Shown piece by piece: positions 44,991 through 53,529 of a stretch of 55,184 nucleotides of DNA; within the stretch, counting starts at the first letter, position 1; every line of letters starts with the position of its first letter. The stretch is from an uncultured Oscillospiraceae bacterium. GTDB taxonomy: Bacteria; Bacillota; Clostridia; Oscillospirales; Oscillospiraceae. The notes under the pieces were generated by a model, which was not told where the DNA came from, did not search any database, and worked only from the letters and a program-made list of their open reading frames with translations. A program made the position numbers and the translations under genes. Where the stretch lies: assembly GCA_944385705.1 (NCBI GenBank), contig CALWYF010000007.1, forward strand, positions 1 to 55,184, in the 5' to 3' direction.

Positions 44991-45689
44991 TCAGTCTCTC
45001 CTGTTGGAGAAGATGAGCATGAAGCGCAGCAGCTGCATCAGAGTAACGGCCAGGGCCGCCACATAGGTGAGGGCCGCCGCCCGCAGCACCTTTTTGGCCC
45101 CCTCCAGCTCCTCGCCCCTCAGCAGGCCCATATCTTCTATGGTGGCTACAGCCCGGCTGCTGGCATTAAACTCCGTGGGCAGAGTCACCAGCTGGAACAC
45201 GGCGCAAAGGCCGTAGAGGGCAACGCCGATATAAGCGGCGTAGATGAACACCGGGGACATGGAGCCCAGCAGCAGTCCCAGGATTATAAGAGGTATAGAG
45301 AGCTTGGCCCCCAGGTTTGTCACCGGAACTATTGCCTCCCGGACCTTTACGGGCACATAGCCCACACTGTGCTGTATGGCATGGCCCACCTCGTGGCAGG
45401 CCACCCCCACCGCCGCAGTGGAGCGGCCGTCATACACCCCGGCAGACAGCCGAATAACATTATCTCTCGGATCGTAATGATCGGTGAGTTCCCCGCTGAT
45501 ACGCTCTATGGGCACATTTCTCAGGCCGTTGGCGTCCAGCACCCGGCGGGCCGCCTCGGCTCCGGTAAGTCCCCGGGAACTGTACTGCTTTGAATATTTC
45601 TGATAAGTGTGGCTCACATTGCTGCTGGCCCACATGGCAAAGAGCACTGCCGGCAGCACCAGCACTATATATGTCCAGTCAAAGTACAT
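44991..45689 (-). CDS. YugP-type zinc metallopeptidase, membrane-bound
   Basis: A 232-residue protein. It has a membrane helix at about 5-22, the zinc site 'GVACHEVGHAIQHSVGY' (HEVGH), and three further helices at about 120-230. DUF/zinc_peptidase-2 family, homologous to B. subtilis YugP; no physiological substrate is established. I chose the second ATG (45689), with AAGGGG at good spacing; the first ATG (45695) abuts that site. Single-gene unit. Confidence 0.85.
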   Translation of the reverse strand: MYFDWTYIVLVLPAVLFAMWASSNVSHTYQKYSKQYSSRGLTGAEAARRVLDANGLRNVPIERISGELTDHYDPRDNVIRLSAGVYDGRSTAAVGVACHEVGHAIQHSVGYVPVKVREAIVPVTNLGAKLSIPLIILGLLLGSMSPVFIYAAYIGVALYGLCAVFQLVTLPTEFNASSRAVATIEDMGLLRGEELEGAKKVLRAAALTYVAALAVTLMQLLRFMLIFSNRRD

Positions 45690-45834
45690 TTTCATTCCCC
45701 TTCCCTTTTTCTGTTTATAGCATTATACAGTGGGTACTGAAATTATACAATGGATAATGTATGAACTTTCGTACAGCTCCGCTTGGCCCGGCACAGGGAC
45801 AGACGGATGGCTTTTTTGTTTGGTGCATAAAAAT

Positions 45835-45862
45835 ATCGGAGCAAGGCAAGCCTTGCTCCGAT
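45835..45862 (-). terminator. tRNA-Val terminator
   Basis: A 13-base-pair stem (45835-45847 with 45850-45862), then ATTTTTATG on the minus strand; it begins one base after the CCA end of tRNA-Val. Confidence 0.8.
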
Positions 45863-45863
45863 A

Positions 45864-45940
45864 TGGTGGAGAGTAGCGGACTCGAACCGATGACCTTCCG
45901 CGTGTGAGGCGGACGCTCTAACCAGCTGAGCTAACCCTCC
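45864..45940 (-). tRNA. tRNA-Val (CAC)
   Basis: A 77-base cloverleaf with encoded CCA. Acceptor GGAGGGT/ACTCTCC, D-arm GCTC/GAGC, anticodon stem TCCGC/GCGGA with loop CTCACAC (anticodon CAC, reads GUG), T-loop TTCGAGT. The T-stem ATCGG/CCGCT has one T-C mismatch, which is unusual. Confidence 0.9.
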
Positions 45941-45951
45941 GTAGCCCGTAC

Positions 45952-45980
45952 ATGATACCACAGGAATCCAAATATTGCAA
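45952..45980 (-). promoter_or_regulatory. tRNA-Val promoter
   Basis: Minus-strand TTGCAA (45975-45980), 17 bases, TATCAT (45952-45957), ending 11 bases before the tRNA. Confidence 0.65.
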
Positions 45981-46033
45981 GAGTAAGTTTTAGAAAAAAG
46001 CAAAAAATTTTTTGGTATTTTTGAAATTATCAG

Positions 46034-46062
46034 TTGACAATTTGCAGCGCTTCTGGTAGAAT
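46034..46062 (+). promoter_or_regulatory. Promoter of tRNA-Met and tRNA-Glu
   Basis: TTGACA (46034-46039), a 17-base spacer, TAGAAT (46057-46062), 27 bases before tRNA-Met. Confidence 0.8.
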
Positions 46063-46089
46063 TCCTATTGCTGTTCAGATAACAGAAAT

Positions 46090-46166
46090 GGCGGCATAGC
46101 TCAGTTGGCTAGAGCATGCGGTTCATACCCGCAGTGTCCCCGGTTCGAATCCAGGTGCCGCTACCA
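46090..46166 (+). tRNA. tRNA-Met (CAT)
   Basis: A 77-base cloverleaf with encoded CCA. Acceptor GGCGGCA/TGCCGCT (first pair G-U), anticodon stem TGCGG/CCGCA with loop TTCATAC (CAT). The paired first base and lack of three G-C pairs in the anticodon stem argue for the elongator form. The T-stem CCCGG/CCAGG has one C-A mismatch. Confidence 0.9.
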
Positions 46167-46198
46167 TCAAGGCGCAGCCTTTGACTGCGCCTTTTTAT

Positions 46199-46273
46199 GG
46201 CCCGTTGGTCAAGTGGTTAAGACACCGCCCTTTCACGGCGGTAACATGGGTTCGAGTCCCGTACGGGTCACCA
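46199..46273 (+). tRNA. tRNA-Glu (TTC)
   Basis: A 75-base cloverleaf with encoded CCA. Acceptor GGCCCGT/ACGGGTC, anticodon stem CCGCC/GGCGG with loop CTTTCAC (TTC, reads GAA/GAG). It is 32 bases after tRNA-Met, in the same transcript. Confidence 0.95.
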
Positions 46274-46276
46274 CTT

Positions 46277-46307
46277 CGGAGCAAAGCAAGCTTTGCTCCG
46301 ATTTTTT
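46277..46307 (+). terminator. tRNA-Met/Glu terminator
   Basis: A 10-base-pair stem (46277-46286 with 46291-46300), loop caag, followed by ATTTTTTT, three bases after the CCA end. Confidence 0.9.
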
Positions 46308-46350
46308 TATTTTCAAATTCTCTCCGATACAAGTCCCATCATAGTCTGAA

Positions 46351-46379
46351 GGCCCCGGACGGCGAGTCCGGGGCCTTTT
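46351..46379. terminator. Terminator downstream of the fructokinase gene
   Basis: A 10-base-pair stem (46351-46360 with 46366-46375), loop ggcga, TTTT on the plus side. It lies 32 bases after the stop of the minus-strand kinase gene and may act in both directions. Confidence 0.65.
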
Positions 46380-46411
46380 ATCAATCTGTTTCTGCTGTTT
46401 CCTCTCCCGTT

Positions 46412-47362
46412 TCACAGGAGTGCCAGGACATCCCTAAGCTCCGGAACGCTGGATATTCCTCCGGGCCGGGTGGCGGACAGGCCGGCAGCGGTTGAGGCAA
46501 AGCGCGCCAGCTCCTCCAGTTCTTTCTCCTCCAGCTGTTCCGGAGCCTTTCCGCTCTGGAGCAGCTTATACATGGCCGAGCCCCCGAAGATATCCCCGGC
46601 CCCGGTCTTGTCCACAATATGTATGCCCTTCAGGCTCTCGGCATGGCCCATGGCTTTGGAGTTCCTATACCAGCAGCCGTCCCCGCCGCAGGTGACGAAC
46701 AGCAGTTTGGGGGCGAAATTTTCAAAAATATACTTGCAGCCCGCCTCCGGCTCCAGGCCGAAGAGGAACTTGACTTCGTCGTCGCTTATCTTTACCACAT
46801 CCGCCATTTCAAGGCCCCAGAGCATCTGCTTCTTTGCCTGCTCCAGGTCCGGCCACAAAGGTTCCCTCAGGTTCGGGTCAAAGCTTATGAGCTTGCCACT
46901 GGCCTTGGCGTACTCCACGGCTTTCACCGTTGCGCTTCTGGCAGGCTCATGGGTGAGAGACAATGTGCCGAATTGAAAGGCCCTGCTCTCGTCAATAAGG
47001 GTCAGGTCTATCTCCTCTTCCCTTATGCAGGTATCCGCCCCCGGCTTTCTGGCAAAGGCAAACTCCCGCTCCCCTTTTGAGTCAAGGGTAACAAAGGCCA
47101 AGGTTGTGAAAACCTCTCCGTCCATTAAGAGCCCTCGGGTGTCTATCCCCGCCTCTTTAAGGGTCCCCAGGAGCAGGCGGCCGAAGCTGTCATCTCCCAC
47201 CTTGGCTATAAGGGCAGTCTTTGCCCCGAACTTGGCCAGGGCCGCCAGGAAGTTGGCGGGAGCTCCGCCGGGATGGGCCGCCATAGTCGGGTAGCCTTCT
47301 GCGTCAGCCGAGACCATGGTAAAGTCTATGAGGGCCTCGCCCAGGGAAACAACGTCGTACAC
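46412..47362 (-). CDS. Fructokinase (PfkB family)
   Basis: A 316-residue protein with 'HPGGAPANFLAALAKFGAKT' (sugar site and first PfkB motif) and 'VDKTGAGDIFGGSAMY' (second motif with catalytic Asp). The overall pattern ('VVSLGEALIDF', 'FDPNLREPLWPD') is that of bacterial fructokinases of the ScrK/Frk type: fructose plus ATP to fructose 6-phosphate. It is the last gene of an operon with an epimerase-like protein and a lyxose/mannose isomerase, which supports fructose as substrate. Confidence 0.85.
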   Translation of the reverse strand: MYDVVSLGEALIDFTMVSADAEGYPTMAAHPGGAPANFLAALAKFGAKTALIAKVGDDSFGRLLLGTLKEAGIDTRGLLMDGEVFTTLAFVTLDSKGEREFAFARKPGADTCIREEEIDLTLIDESRAFQFGTLSLTHEPARSATVKAVEYAKASGKLISFDPNLREPLWPDLEQAKKQMLWGLEMADVVKISDDEVKFLFGLEPEAGCKYIFENFAPKLLFVTCGGDGCWYRNSKAMGHAESLKGIHIVDKTGAGDIFGGSAMYKLLQSGKAPEQLEEKELEELARFASTAAGLSATRPGGISSVPELRDVLALL

Positions 47363-47364
47363 TT

Positions 47365-48246
47365 TCAGCCCTCCTCTATGCTTATGCTCCAGTCGTTCTC
47401 ATAGCGCTCCCCAGGTTTCAGGCGCACCATGTCCCCCTTGCAGTAGAAATCCTCGGTGACGCCGTGCCTGGCCGGGAGTGAGAGCCAGGGTTCGATACAC
47501 ACATAGGGGGCCTTCAGACCGTCCTTATGCCAGAATCCCACATAGTTCATCTGGGGGAAAGCCACCTTTATCGCCCGGTGCCCTCCCTTGCAGCGGATGG
47601 CGACCTCCTTGGGGGTGTGCTCCAGCACCACCGCATCATCGTCAAAGAGCTCATGTCTCAGATGCAGTATCCTGCCCTCCTCCAGAGGGTAGCGCTCCCG
47701 GACTCCCGACACCAGGCAGTCCGCTCCGAAGAGGACCCGGTCGGCATCGCAGGCCTGGGGAAACTCCAAATAATAGTCCTCAAAGGCCCGTCCCTCTTCA
47801 AGGGGTATCTTGAAGCCCGGATGACCGCCCATACCGAAAGGCAGCAGCTTGTCTCCGGTGTTCACCACCCTGTAGCTTATCTCCAGCTTCCAGTCCTCCA
47901 GACGGTAGCCCACATAAAACTCGAAGGCGAAAGGATAGTATTCCCTGGTCTTCTCGTTATCTCTGAGGAGGAGAATCAGCTCAGTCTCCGTCTGCCTGTA
48001 TAATTGGAATTCACACTCCGGAGCGAAACCGTGCTTTGGCATGGTGTATTCCCTGTCGCCAAGCTTATAGCGCCCCTCCCTCAGTCTTGCCACAAAGGGA
48101 AAAAGCACCGGAGCACGTCTCTGCCAATACCGGGCATCCCCGTCCCAGAGATAGTCTCCGCCGGTGCAGGACTTCAGGCTCTGCATCTCCGCTCCCAGGC
48201 TGCTGACTTCCAGGCTCAGCCTGCCGTTATCTATCTTGTATATCAT
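47365..48246 (-). CDS. Aldose 1-epimerase family protein (LacX-like)
   Basis: A 293-residue beta-sandwich protein of the YeaD/LacX branch: 'LSLEVSSLGAEMQSLKSCTG', 'YTMPKHGFAPECEFQL', 'LPFGMGGHPGFKIP' (His) and 'CIEPWLSLPARHG' (Glu). It would speed anomer exchange of a hexose. The stop is two bases from the kinase start. Its substrate is presumably the sugar handled by the neighbours. Confidence 0.85.
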   Translation of the reverse strand: MIYKIDNGRLSLEVSSLGAEMQSLKSCTGGDYLWDGDARYWQRRAPVLFPFVARLREGRYKLGDREYTMPKHGFAPECEFQLYRQTETELILLLRDNEKTREYYPFAFEFYVGYRLEDWKLEISYRVVNTGDKLLPFGMGGHPGFKIPLEEGRAFEDYYLEFPQACDADRVLFGADCLVSGVRERYPLEEGRILHLRHELFDDDAVVLEHTPKEVAIRCKGGHRAIKVAFPQMNYVGFWHKDGLKAPYVCIEPWLSLPARHGVTEDFYCKGDMVRLKPGERYENDWSISIEEG

Positions 48247-48252
48247 TCTTTC

Positions 48253-48939
48253 TTACCTCGCCTTTGGATATTCGTTGCACAGGAGACGGTATGGGGGCAC
48301 GTCTTCCTCTATCTCGGGAAAGCGGCCCACCGGGGGGTTAAAGCGGTTGTCGGTGTTGTCGTCGTTGCACTGGCTCACCTCTCCCAGCAGCACAGGCCCG
48401 GAGCCGGGCTCCACGGAGAAGTCGTGGTAGAGATACTGCTGGACATGGATGCTCTCCCCCGGTGCCAGGCGCACATGGGTGCCTGCGGGCACGGTGAGGC
48501 TGCGTCCGTCCAGGTGCACCGTCACATCGGACTCATAGTCGATTTCCTCATTGGGCAGGGAATTGTACACCCGGATGAGCACGTTGCCTCCGCCCCGATT
48601 TATGATGTCCTCGGTCTTGTACCAGTGGAAGTGGTTGGGGGCATACTGTCCCTCTTTCAGATAAAGCAGCTTTTCCGCATAGACCTTTGGATATTTGTCT
48701 GCCATGGCACGGTTGCCGTTGCGCAGGGTGATCAGGGAAAAGCCGACCTTGTCAAAGTTGCCCAGGCCGTAGTCGGTGATGTCCCAGCCCAGCATGCAGT
48801 CTCTTATCTCGTCATATTCATGGCCCAGATTCTGCCACTGCTCCGGGGTGAAATAGCAGAAGGGAGGCAGGTAACAGTGTTCCCTTACGCACATTGCCTC
48901 CAGCTCCTTCAGAGCTCTGTTTATCTCTGAACGTTTCAT
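48253..48939 (-). CDS. D-lyxose/D-mannose ketol-isomerase
   Basis: A 228-residue cupin. The metal site is seen in 'APNHFHWYKTEDIINRGGGN' (two His and Glu) and 'QYLYHDFSVEPGSGPVLLGE' (His). The family opening 'MKRSEINRALKELEAMC' and 'DITDYGLGNFDKVGFSLITL' match the lyxose isomerase family, which accepts D-mannose and yields D-fructose. It is the first gene of the operon: isomerase, epimerase, fructokinase, a route from mannose to fructose 6-phosphate without mannose 6-phosphate. No transporter is linked. Confidence 0.8.
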   Translation of the reverse strand: MKRSEINRALKELEAMCVREHCYLPPFCYFTPEQWQNLGHEYDEIRDCMLGWDITDYGLGNFDKVGFSLITLRNGNRAMADKYPKVYAEKLLYLKEGQYAPNHFHWYKTEDIINRGGGNVLIRVYNSLPNEEIDYESDVTVHLDGRSLTVPAGTHVRLAPGESIHVQQYLYHDFSVEPGSGPVLLGEVSQCNDDNTDNRFNPPVGRFPEIEEDVPPYRLLCNEYPKAR

Positions 48940-49060
48940 GTCTCTTCTCCTTCCGGTTTGTCCGCCAGTCAGCTGCCGGCATCAGATTACGCCAAGTTAC
49001 AGATTATCAGAAAAGCTCCGCCTTGTCCACCGTGCAAGCCGTTTTTCTGTACAGCCTGTG

Positions 49061-49096
49061 AAAAAAGCGCCGCCAGTCAAAAAGGCCGGCAGCGCT
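49061..49096 (-). terminator. Terminator of the D-aminoacylase operon
   Basis: Minus-strand stem agcgctgcc/ggcggcgct (with one G-U) followed by TTTTTT, 27 bases after the serine hydrolase stop. Confidence 0.65.
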
Positions 49097-49122
49097 TGTG
49101 TGCGTTGACATTATTTTTTCCT

Positions 49123-49884
49123 TCAATCCGGGCAGCACAAAGCCAGACTTATCTCTCTCAGTGCCGTCTCCGCCCGGGGCACCCGGGTGCGGTTTGCGGC
49201 AAAGCACAAGATGAAGGGCTCTTTGGCATAGACTATGCCCACGTCGTTGGTGATGCCCTCATCTTCGCCGGTCTTGTGAGCCACGGGGATGCCCTCCGGC
49301 AGATATCCGGGGATTTTATGGTTTATCTGCTGGAGCAGCAGCAGGTCCTCAATCTCCCGGCTCAGTTGCTCCGACAGGAATTCCCGGCGGTAAATTTTTT
49401 CCAGCAATTCACCCAGCTCCTTAAGGACGATGCGGTTCTCCAGGCCCCGGGCAGCGGCCCCGGCGTCAAAGAGCAGCCGTTCCAGGCGGGTCCTCTCCAG
49501 CCCCATGGCCTTGAACCGGGTATTCAGCTCTTCCAATCCGAAGCGGCGCAGCAGCAAATTTGTTGCCGTATTGTCGGAAAGGGAGATCATCAGGCCGCAC
49601 AGGGTCCTTATATCCGTCTCCACATCCCCGTTAAAAAAGTACAGGGCCCCGCAGGGAGGCATTTTGTCCTCCTGGCGGCATAGGAGCTTCTCCCCCATAT
49701 CCGCAAGCCCTTCATGGCACATCGCCATTATGGCGCAGTACACCGGCAGCTTTATCACGCTGGCAGCCAGGAAGAGCTCATTTTCTCTCAGGCCGAAGCT
49801 CTCCCCGGTGACCAGGTTCTTATACCAGAAGCCCACATCCCCCGGCAGCTGTCTCAGCCGTTCAATTATCTCCGTTCTGTCCAT
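49123..49884 (-). CDS. Class A beta-lactamase-like serine hydrolase without signal peptide
   Basis: A 253-residue protein of the penicillin-recognising fold. The catalytic SVIK is at 42-45, SDN at 103-105 and KTG at 204-206, and the order and spacing match class A/beta-lactamase2 proteins. No signal peptide is present, so it is probably cytoplasmic and unlikely to protect against beta-lactams. I chose ATG 49884 (TGAGGA upstream). It follows the permease gene by eight bases, and the D-aminoacylase starts the operon; a D-peptide hydrolase role fits the context but is an inference. Confidence 0.8.
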   Translation of the reverse strand: MDRTEIIERLRQLPGDVGFWYKNLVTGESFGLRENELFLAASVIKLPVYCAIMAMCHEGLADMGEKLLCRQEDKMPPCGALYFFNGDVETDIRTLCGLMISLSDNTATNLLLRRFGLEELNTRFKAMGLERTRLERLLFDAGAAARGLENRIVLKELGELLEKIYRREFLSEQLSREIEDLLLLQQINHKIPGYLPEGIPVAHKTGEDEGITNDVGIVYAKEPFILCFAANRTRVPRAETALREISLALCCPD

Positions 49885-49892
49885 GCTTTTCC

Positions 49893-51293
49893 TCAGTTGT
49901 CTATCTTGTCGGTATCGTACTCCACGCCGCCGTTGAGCCTGCGGAAGACAAAGTACACGGGTATGCACACCAGAATAATGGCCAGACCTTTCAGGCTGGT
50001 CACCGGGTCGGAGACGAAGTTGTTCACCAGAAGCACCAGAAAGCATATTACGGTGAGCACTATTACCGGCACTCCGCCCCAGACCTTATAGGGGCGCTCC
50101 AGCTCCGGGAAACGGCACCGGAACACCAGCACGGCAATTATAGCCAGGAGATTTATGAGAGCGCTCACGGTGATGAGCCAGTCGGTGAGACTCTGGAGGC
50201 TGTTGAAAAGCACCAGCACTATGGACATGGCGGAGGAGGCGAGGATGGCCTTGGCCGGCACGCCCCTGGCATTCACGTCCCCCAGTCCCTTGAAGAAATA
50301 GCCGCCCCTGGCCATGGCGTAGTATGTACGGGGAAATACAAGGCAGTCCCCGTTGACCGTGCCTATGATGCCGATGGTCATGCCTACGAGCACCACCCAT
50401 TTGCCCAGGCCCCCAAGGATTCTATATGCCGTCTCCGTGCCCAGATAGATGTCCCCCCGGGCTATCATGGAGTTGACCTCCGGGGCTGGTATGACCCGAT
50501 AGATGGCCAGGTTGAAAAGCGTATATATCAGGGTTATTGCTCCCATGGATATGATAATGGCCAGAGGTATATCCCTCCTGGGCTTTTTCATCTCCCCGGC
50601 CACCGTGTTCAGGTTGGTCCAACCCTCATAAGCCCAGAGGCTGGCAAAAGTGGCGTAGCCGATAAGCTTTATTGCACCGCTGATGCCCGGGGAGGCTCCC
50701 TGAGCGGCAAAGGCCGTGCCCGGGTTCAGCTCCGGGCTCTGGCTGCCAAAAAACACACCCACGAATATGACCAGTACCAGGGGCACTATTCTGGCCACCA
50801 TGGAGAAGTTCTGTACGGCAGCAGCTATCTTCACGCCCCTCAGGTTCACCCCGGTAAAGAGCACTATTATGCCCACGGCTATGAGCTTGACTGCCCCATC
50901 CGACAGGCCGAACTCTTCGGCAAAGGGCGTCACGGCCGCCAGGGACAGGGCCGCAATGGAGCCCGAGCAGGTGAGCAGGAAGCCGGAAAATCCGTTCACA
51001 AAGCCCAGCATCGGATGATATGCCTTTGAGAGATAGGTGGTGAGCCCGCCGGTCACAGGCATCTCGGCCCCCAGCTCCGCAAAGCACAGTCCTCCCAGGA
51101 TGCTCACCGCTCCCCCTATAAGCCAGCAAAGCAGCGCCATGCCCATGGACATGTTGCAGCGCTCCAGAACATAGCTGCCAAGATAGTAGATGCCCGAGCC
51201 TATGGTCATGCCTGCCACCAGGCTTACTCCCGAGAACAGGCCCAGCTCTTTTCTCAAATGTCCTCCGCTCATAGAATTCTGCTTGTTTTCCAC
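49893..51293 (-). CDS. APC family amino-acid permease
   Basis: A 466-residue protein with about 12 membrane helices. It opens 'LGLFSGVSLVAGMTIGSGIY' (helix 1 substrate-binding GSGIY) and has the 'CFAELGAEMPVTGGLTTYLS' motif typical of LAT-type and amino-acid exchangers. It would take up or exchange an amino acid; the specificity is not readable. It lies in an operon with a D-aminoacylase and a serine hydrolase, which suggests D-amino acids, N-acyl amino acids or short peptides. Confidence 0.9.
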   Translation of the reverse strand: MENKQNSMSGGHLRKELGLFSGVSLVAGMTIGSGIYYLGSYVLERCNMSMGMALLCWLIGGAVSILGGLCFAELGAEMPVTGGLTTYLSKAYHPMLGFVNGFSGFLLTCSGSIAALSLAAVTPFAEEFGLSDGAVKLIAVGIIVLFTGVNLRGVKIAAAVQNFSMVARIVPLVLVIFVGVFFGSQSPELNPGTAFAAQGASPGISGAIKLIGYATFASLWAYEGWTNLNTVAGEMKKPRRDIPLAIIISMGAITLIYTLFNLAIYRVIPAPEVNSMIARGDIYLGTETAYRILGGLGKWVVLVGMTIGIIGTVNGDCLVFPRTYYAMARGGYFFKGLGDVNARGVPAKAILASSAMSIVLVLFNSLQSLTDWLITVSALINLLAIIAVLVFRCRFPELERPYKVWGGVPVIVLTVICFLVLLVNNFVSDPVTSLKGLAIILVCIPVYFVFRRLNGGVEYDTDKIDN

Positions 51294-51324
51294 AATATAT
51301 CCTCCACTGCAAAATTTTTCATAC

Positions 51325-52686
51325 TCAAAGCCGCACGGCTCTCCCCGATCTGCTGCTGACGATTTTCCCGTTTATAGCCGCCGTTGTCCCGTTTACTATG
51401 ACACGGTCTATCCCCTCCGGAGCGAGAATCGGCTCCTCAAAGCTGGAGCGGTCCCTTATCCTCTCAGGGTCAAATATAAGCACATCGGCATCGGCTCCCG
51501 GGTTCAGCCTGCCTTTATGCTCCAGGCCCAGCTGTTTTGCCGGCATGGCCGTCATCATATCTATTGCCCGGTACAGTGAGATCTTCCCCCGGCGCACATA
51601 TTCGGATATGAGCCGCGGGAAGGCCCCCGCCGCTCTGGGGTGCCCCTGGCCGCTGCTGAGCGTACCGTCACTGGCCAGCATCACCCCCGGATGGGCCAGG
51701 GCCATATCCACCTGGCTCTGCTGCATAACATAGCAAACCGTAGTGCAGTCGGGAAAATCCCGGCGCATTTCCTCAAATATCTCCCGGGTGCAGCGCTGCC
51801 CCTTGTACTTTCCCTCGCTCATCTCAAGCACCTCATAGCCGCAGCGGTAGCGCTCCAGCCAGCCCGGGTCATAGGTGGTGGAGCCTATGGAGGTGGAAAA
51901 AGCGTCGTAGGGATAGCAGTCGCAGCATATGTTTTTGTTTATCTTCCTGTATGAGTCCACCAGAGCGAGAAATTTCTCCATCTGACCGAAGCCGGCCATG
52001 CTGCCGATATGGGATATCTCCAGCGGCACTCCCAGCTCCAGACCGGCCTCCAGAAACTCTCTTGCTGCGTCAAAGACCTCGTCGGCATCGCTGCGGATAT
52101 GGGCCGCCACAAGTCTGCCATAGCCCTTGCAGGGCGCCGCCGTTTCCTTGAGCTCATCCATATCCATCCCCGGCACATACCTTATTCCATAGGATATGCC
52201 CAGACAGCCCCCCGCAAGACAGTTCTCCATTTCCTCTGCGATGCTTCTTTTTTGCTGCGCCGTAACCGGGCCGTATTTGTCCCTGTCTCCGGCCAGATTT
52301 CGGAAGTACTCATGGCCCGCCAGCATGCCCAGGTTCACCGGCAGTCCCTTGCGGTCCGCAAGCTCCAGGTATCTAAGAGGATGGGCGTGGTTCTCCCCAC
52401 AGTTTCCACCCACGGCCGTGGTGACGCCCATGCGCAGCATGCAGGCAAAAATAGAGCTGCCCTCTATATCATCTATATCACCGCTGCCGTTCAGAGGGTC
52501 CTCATGCATATGTATATCTATAAAGCCGGGGCAGACCACTCTCCCCCGGGCTTCGATAAGCTCAGTCCCCTCCGGCAGATTCTCCGGCACGGCAGCAATT
52601 TTTCCTCTGTCAATGTATATATCTCTTTTCTCGGCCAGAGAGTTTGCCGGGTCTATCACAAGACCGCCGCTGATCAGAATGCTCAT
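51325..52686 (-). CDS. N-acyl-D-amino-acid deacylase family amidohydrolase
   Basis: A 453-residue protein from ATG 52686. 'RVVCPGFIDIHMHEDP' carries the first metal site (HxH), 'MGVTTAVGGNCGENHAHPL' the Cys of the D-aminoacylase family, and 'LEISHIGSMAGFGQMEKFL' a further metal His. Toward the end 'ASDGTLSSGQGHPRAAG' has the metal Asp. Enzymes of this family remove the acyl group from N-acyl-D-amino acids or related N-carbamoyl compounds. It is the first gene of a three-gene operon with a permease and a serine hydrolase. Confidence 0.85.
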   Translation of the reverse strand: MSILISGGLVIDPANSLAEKRDIYIDRGKIAAVPENLPEGTELIEARGRVVCPGFIDIHMHEDPLNGSGDIDDIEGSSIFACMLRMGVTTAVGGNCGENHAHPLRYLELADRKGLPVNLGMLAGHEYFRNLAGDRDKYGPVTAQQKRSIAEEMENCLAGGCLGISYGIRYVPGMDMDELKETAAPCKGYGRLVAAHIRSDADEVFDAAREFLEAGLELGVPLEISHIGSMAGFGQMEKFLALVDSYRKINKNICCDCYPYDAFSTSIGSTTYDPGWLERYRCGYEVLEMSEGKYKGQRCTREIFEEMRRDFPDCTTVCYVMQQSQVDMALAHPGVMLASDGTLSSGQGHPRAAGAFPRLISEYVRRGKISLYRAIDMMTAMPAKQLGLEHKGRLNPGADADVLIFDPERIRDRSSFEEPILAPEGIDRVIVNGTTAAINGKIVSSRSGRAVRL

Positions 52687-52780
52687 TTTCCCATCCCCGT
52701 TTTGTTTCTGTTGCTTTATTTTATTCTCTTGGATTAGCAATGTAAATTGTAGCTCATGCTGAATTCATTGCAAAAAATGC

Positions 52781-52812
52781 TGTAGCGCCCGCCTATATAG
52801 GCGGGCGCTACA
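52781..52812 (-). terminator. Terminator of the MBL-fold hydrolase gene
   Basis: A perfect 32-base palindrome followed on the minus strand by GCATTTTTTG, 38 bases after the stop. Confidence 0.85.
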
Positions 52813-52850
52813 TGTGTTGCTGTATGCGTTTTGTATTGGCCGATTACATT

Positions 52851-53465
52851 TCAGCCTACCGGACATTTCAATACCACCGTCAGGTGGTCGACGCTCCAGT
52901 CCGGCTCCAGAACATTGGTATCCAGGCTCTTTACCCTGTCCATCCTGTCGGTAAATTCCTCCACTGTGGACAGCACCTCAAATCCGAAGCCCTCACCCCT
53001 GTAGTGCATGGGGACCACCAGGCCGGGCTCCAGGCTGCGGACAACGGCGGCGGCCACGGCAGCATCAATGGTGTAGTAGCCTCCCACCGGTATCATCATC
53101 AGGTCCACATGTCCCAGCCGTTCTGTCAGCTCAGGGCTGGGCATATGCCCCAAGTCTCCCATGTGGAGCACTCTGCGCCCTTCCGCTTCCACCAGATGCA
53201 TGGTATTTTTCCCCCGCATCATGCCCTGCTTGTCGTCGTGGAAACACTCAAACTTCTGCACTTTAAATTCCGGGCGGCAGCCGCTGAGTCGTACTCCGGC
53301 GGTGTAATTGTGGTCGCCGTGGCCGTGGCTGCAAAGGCACAGGTCGGCCTCCAGCTGCGGCAGGCTCAGCCCCGGAACATAGCCCGGCTCATATGGGTCA
53401 AAGACCACGCTGCCCTCCTTCGTCTCCAGCAGAAAGCAGGAATGTCCATACCAGGTAAGTTTCAC
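52851..53465 (-). CDS. MBL-fold metal-dependent hydrolase, UlaG-like
   Basis: A 204-residue protein. It begins 'MKLTWYGHSCFLLETKEGSV' and has the metal motif 'CSHGHGDHNY' (HxHxDH) and a final His in 'VVPMHYRGEGFGF'. These are the marks of the UlaG/L-ascorbate-6-phosphate lactonase-like branch that includes many uncharacterised hydrolases. GTG start at 53465 with AAGGAGG seven bases upstream. Single-gene unit; the substrate is unknown. Confidence 0.85.
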   Translation of the reverse strand: MKLTWYGHSCFLLETKEGSVVFDPYEPGYVPGLSLPQLEADLCLCSHGHGDHNYTAGVRLSGCRPEFKVQKFECFHDDKQGMMRGKNTMHLVEAEGRRVLHMGDLGHMPSPELTERLGHVDLMMIPVGGYYTIDAAVAAAVVRSLEPGLVVPMHYRGEGFGFEVLSTVEEFTDRMDRVKSLDTNVLEPDWSVDHLTVVLKCPVG

Positions 53466-53529
53466 TGCAGGTCCTCCTTATATCGGAAAAAATTCAATCT
53501 AATTTAACTCATGATTTTTAATTGATGCT

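Noticed and set aside
49123..49884. Beta-lactam resistance gene
   Set aside because: The fold and motifs match class A enzymes, but there is no signal peptide and the operon is about amino-acid or peptide uptake.
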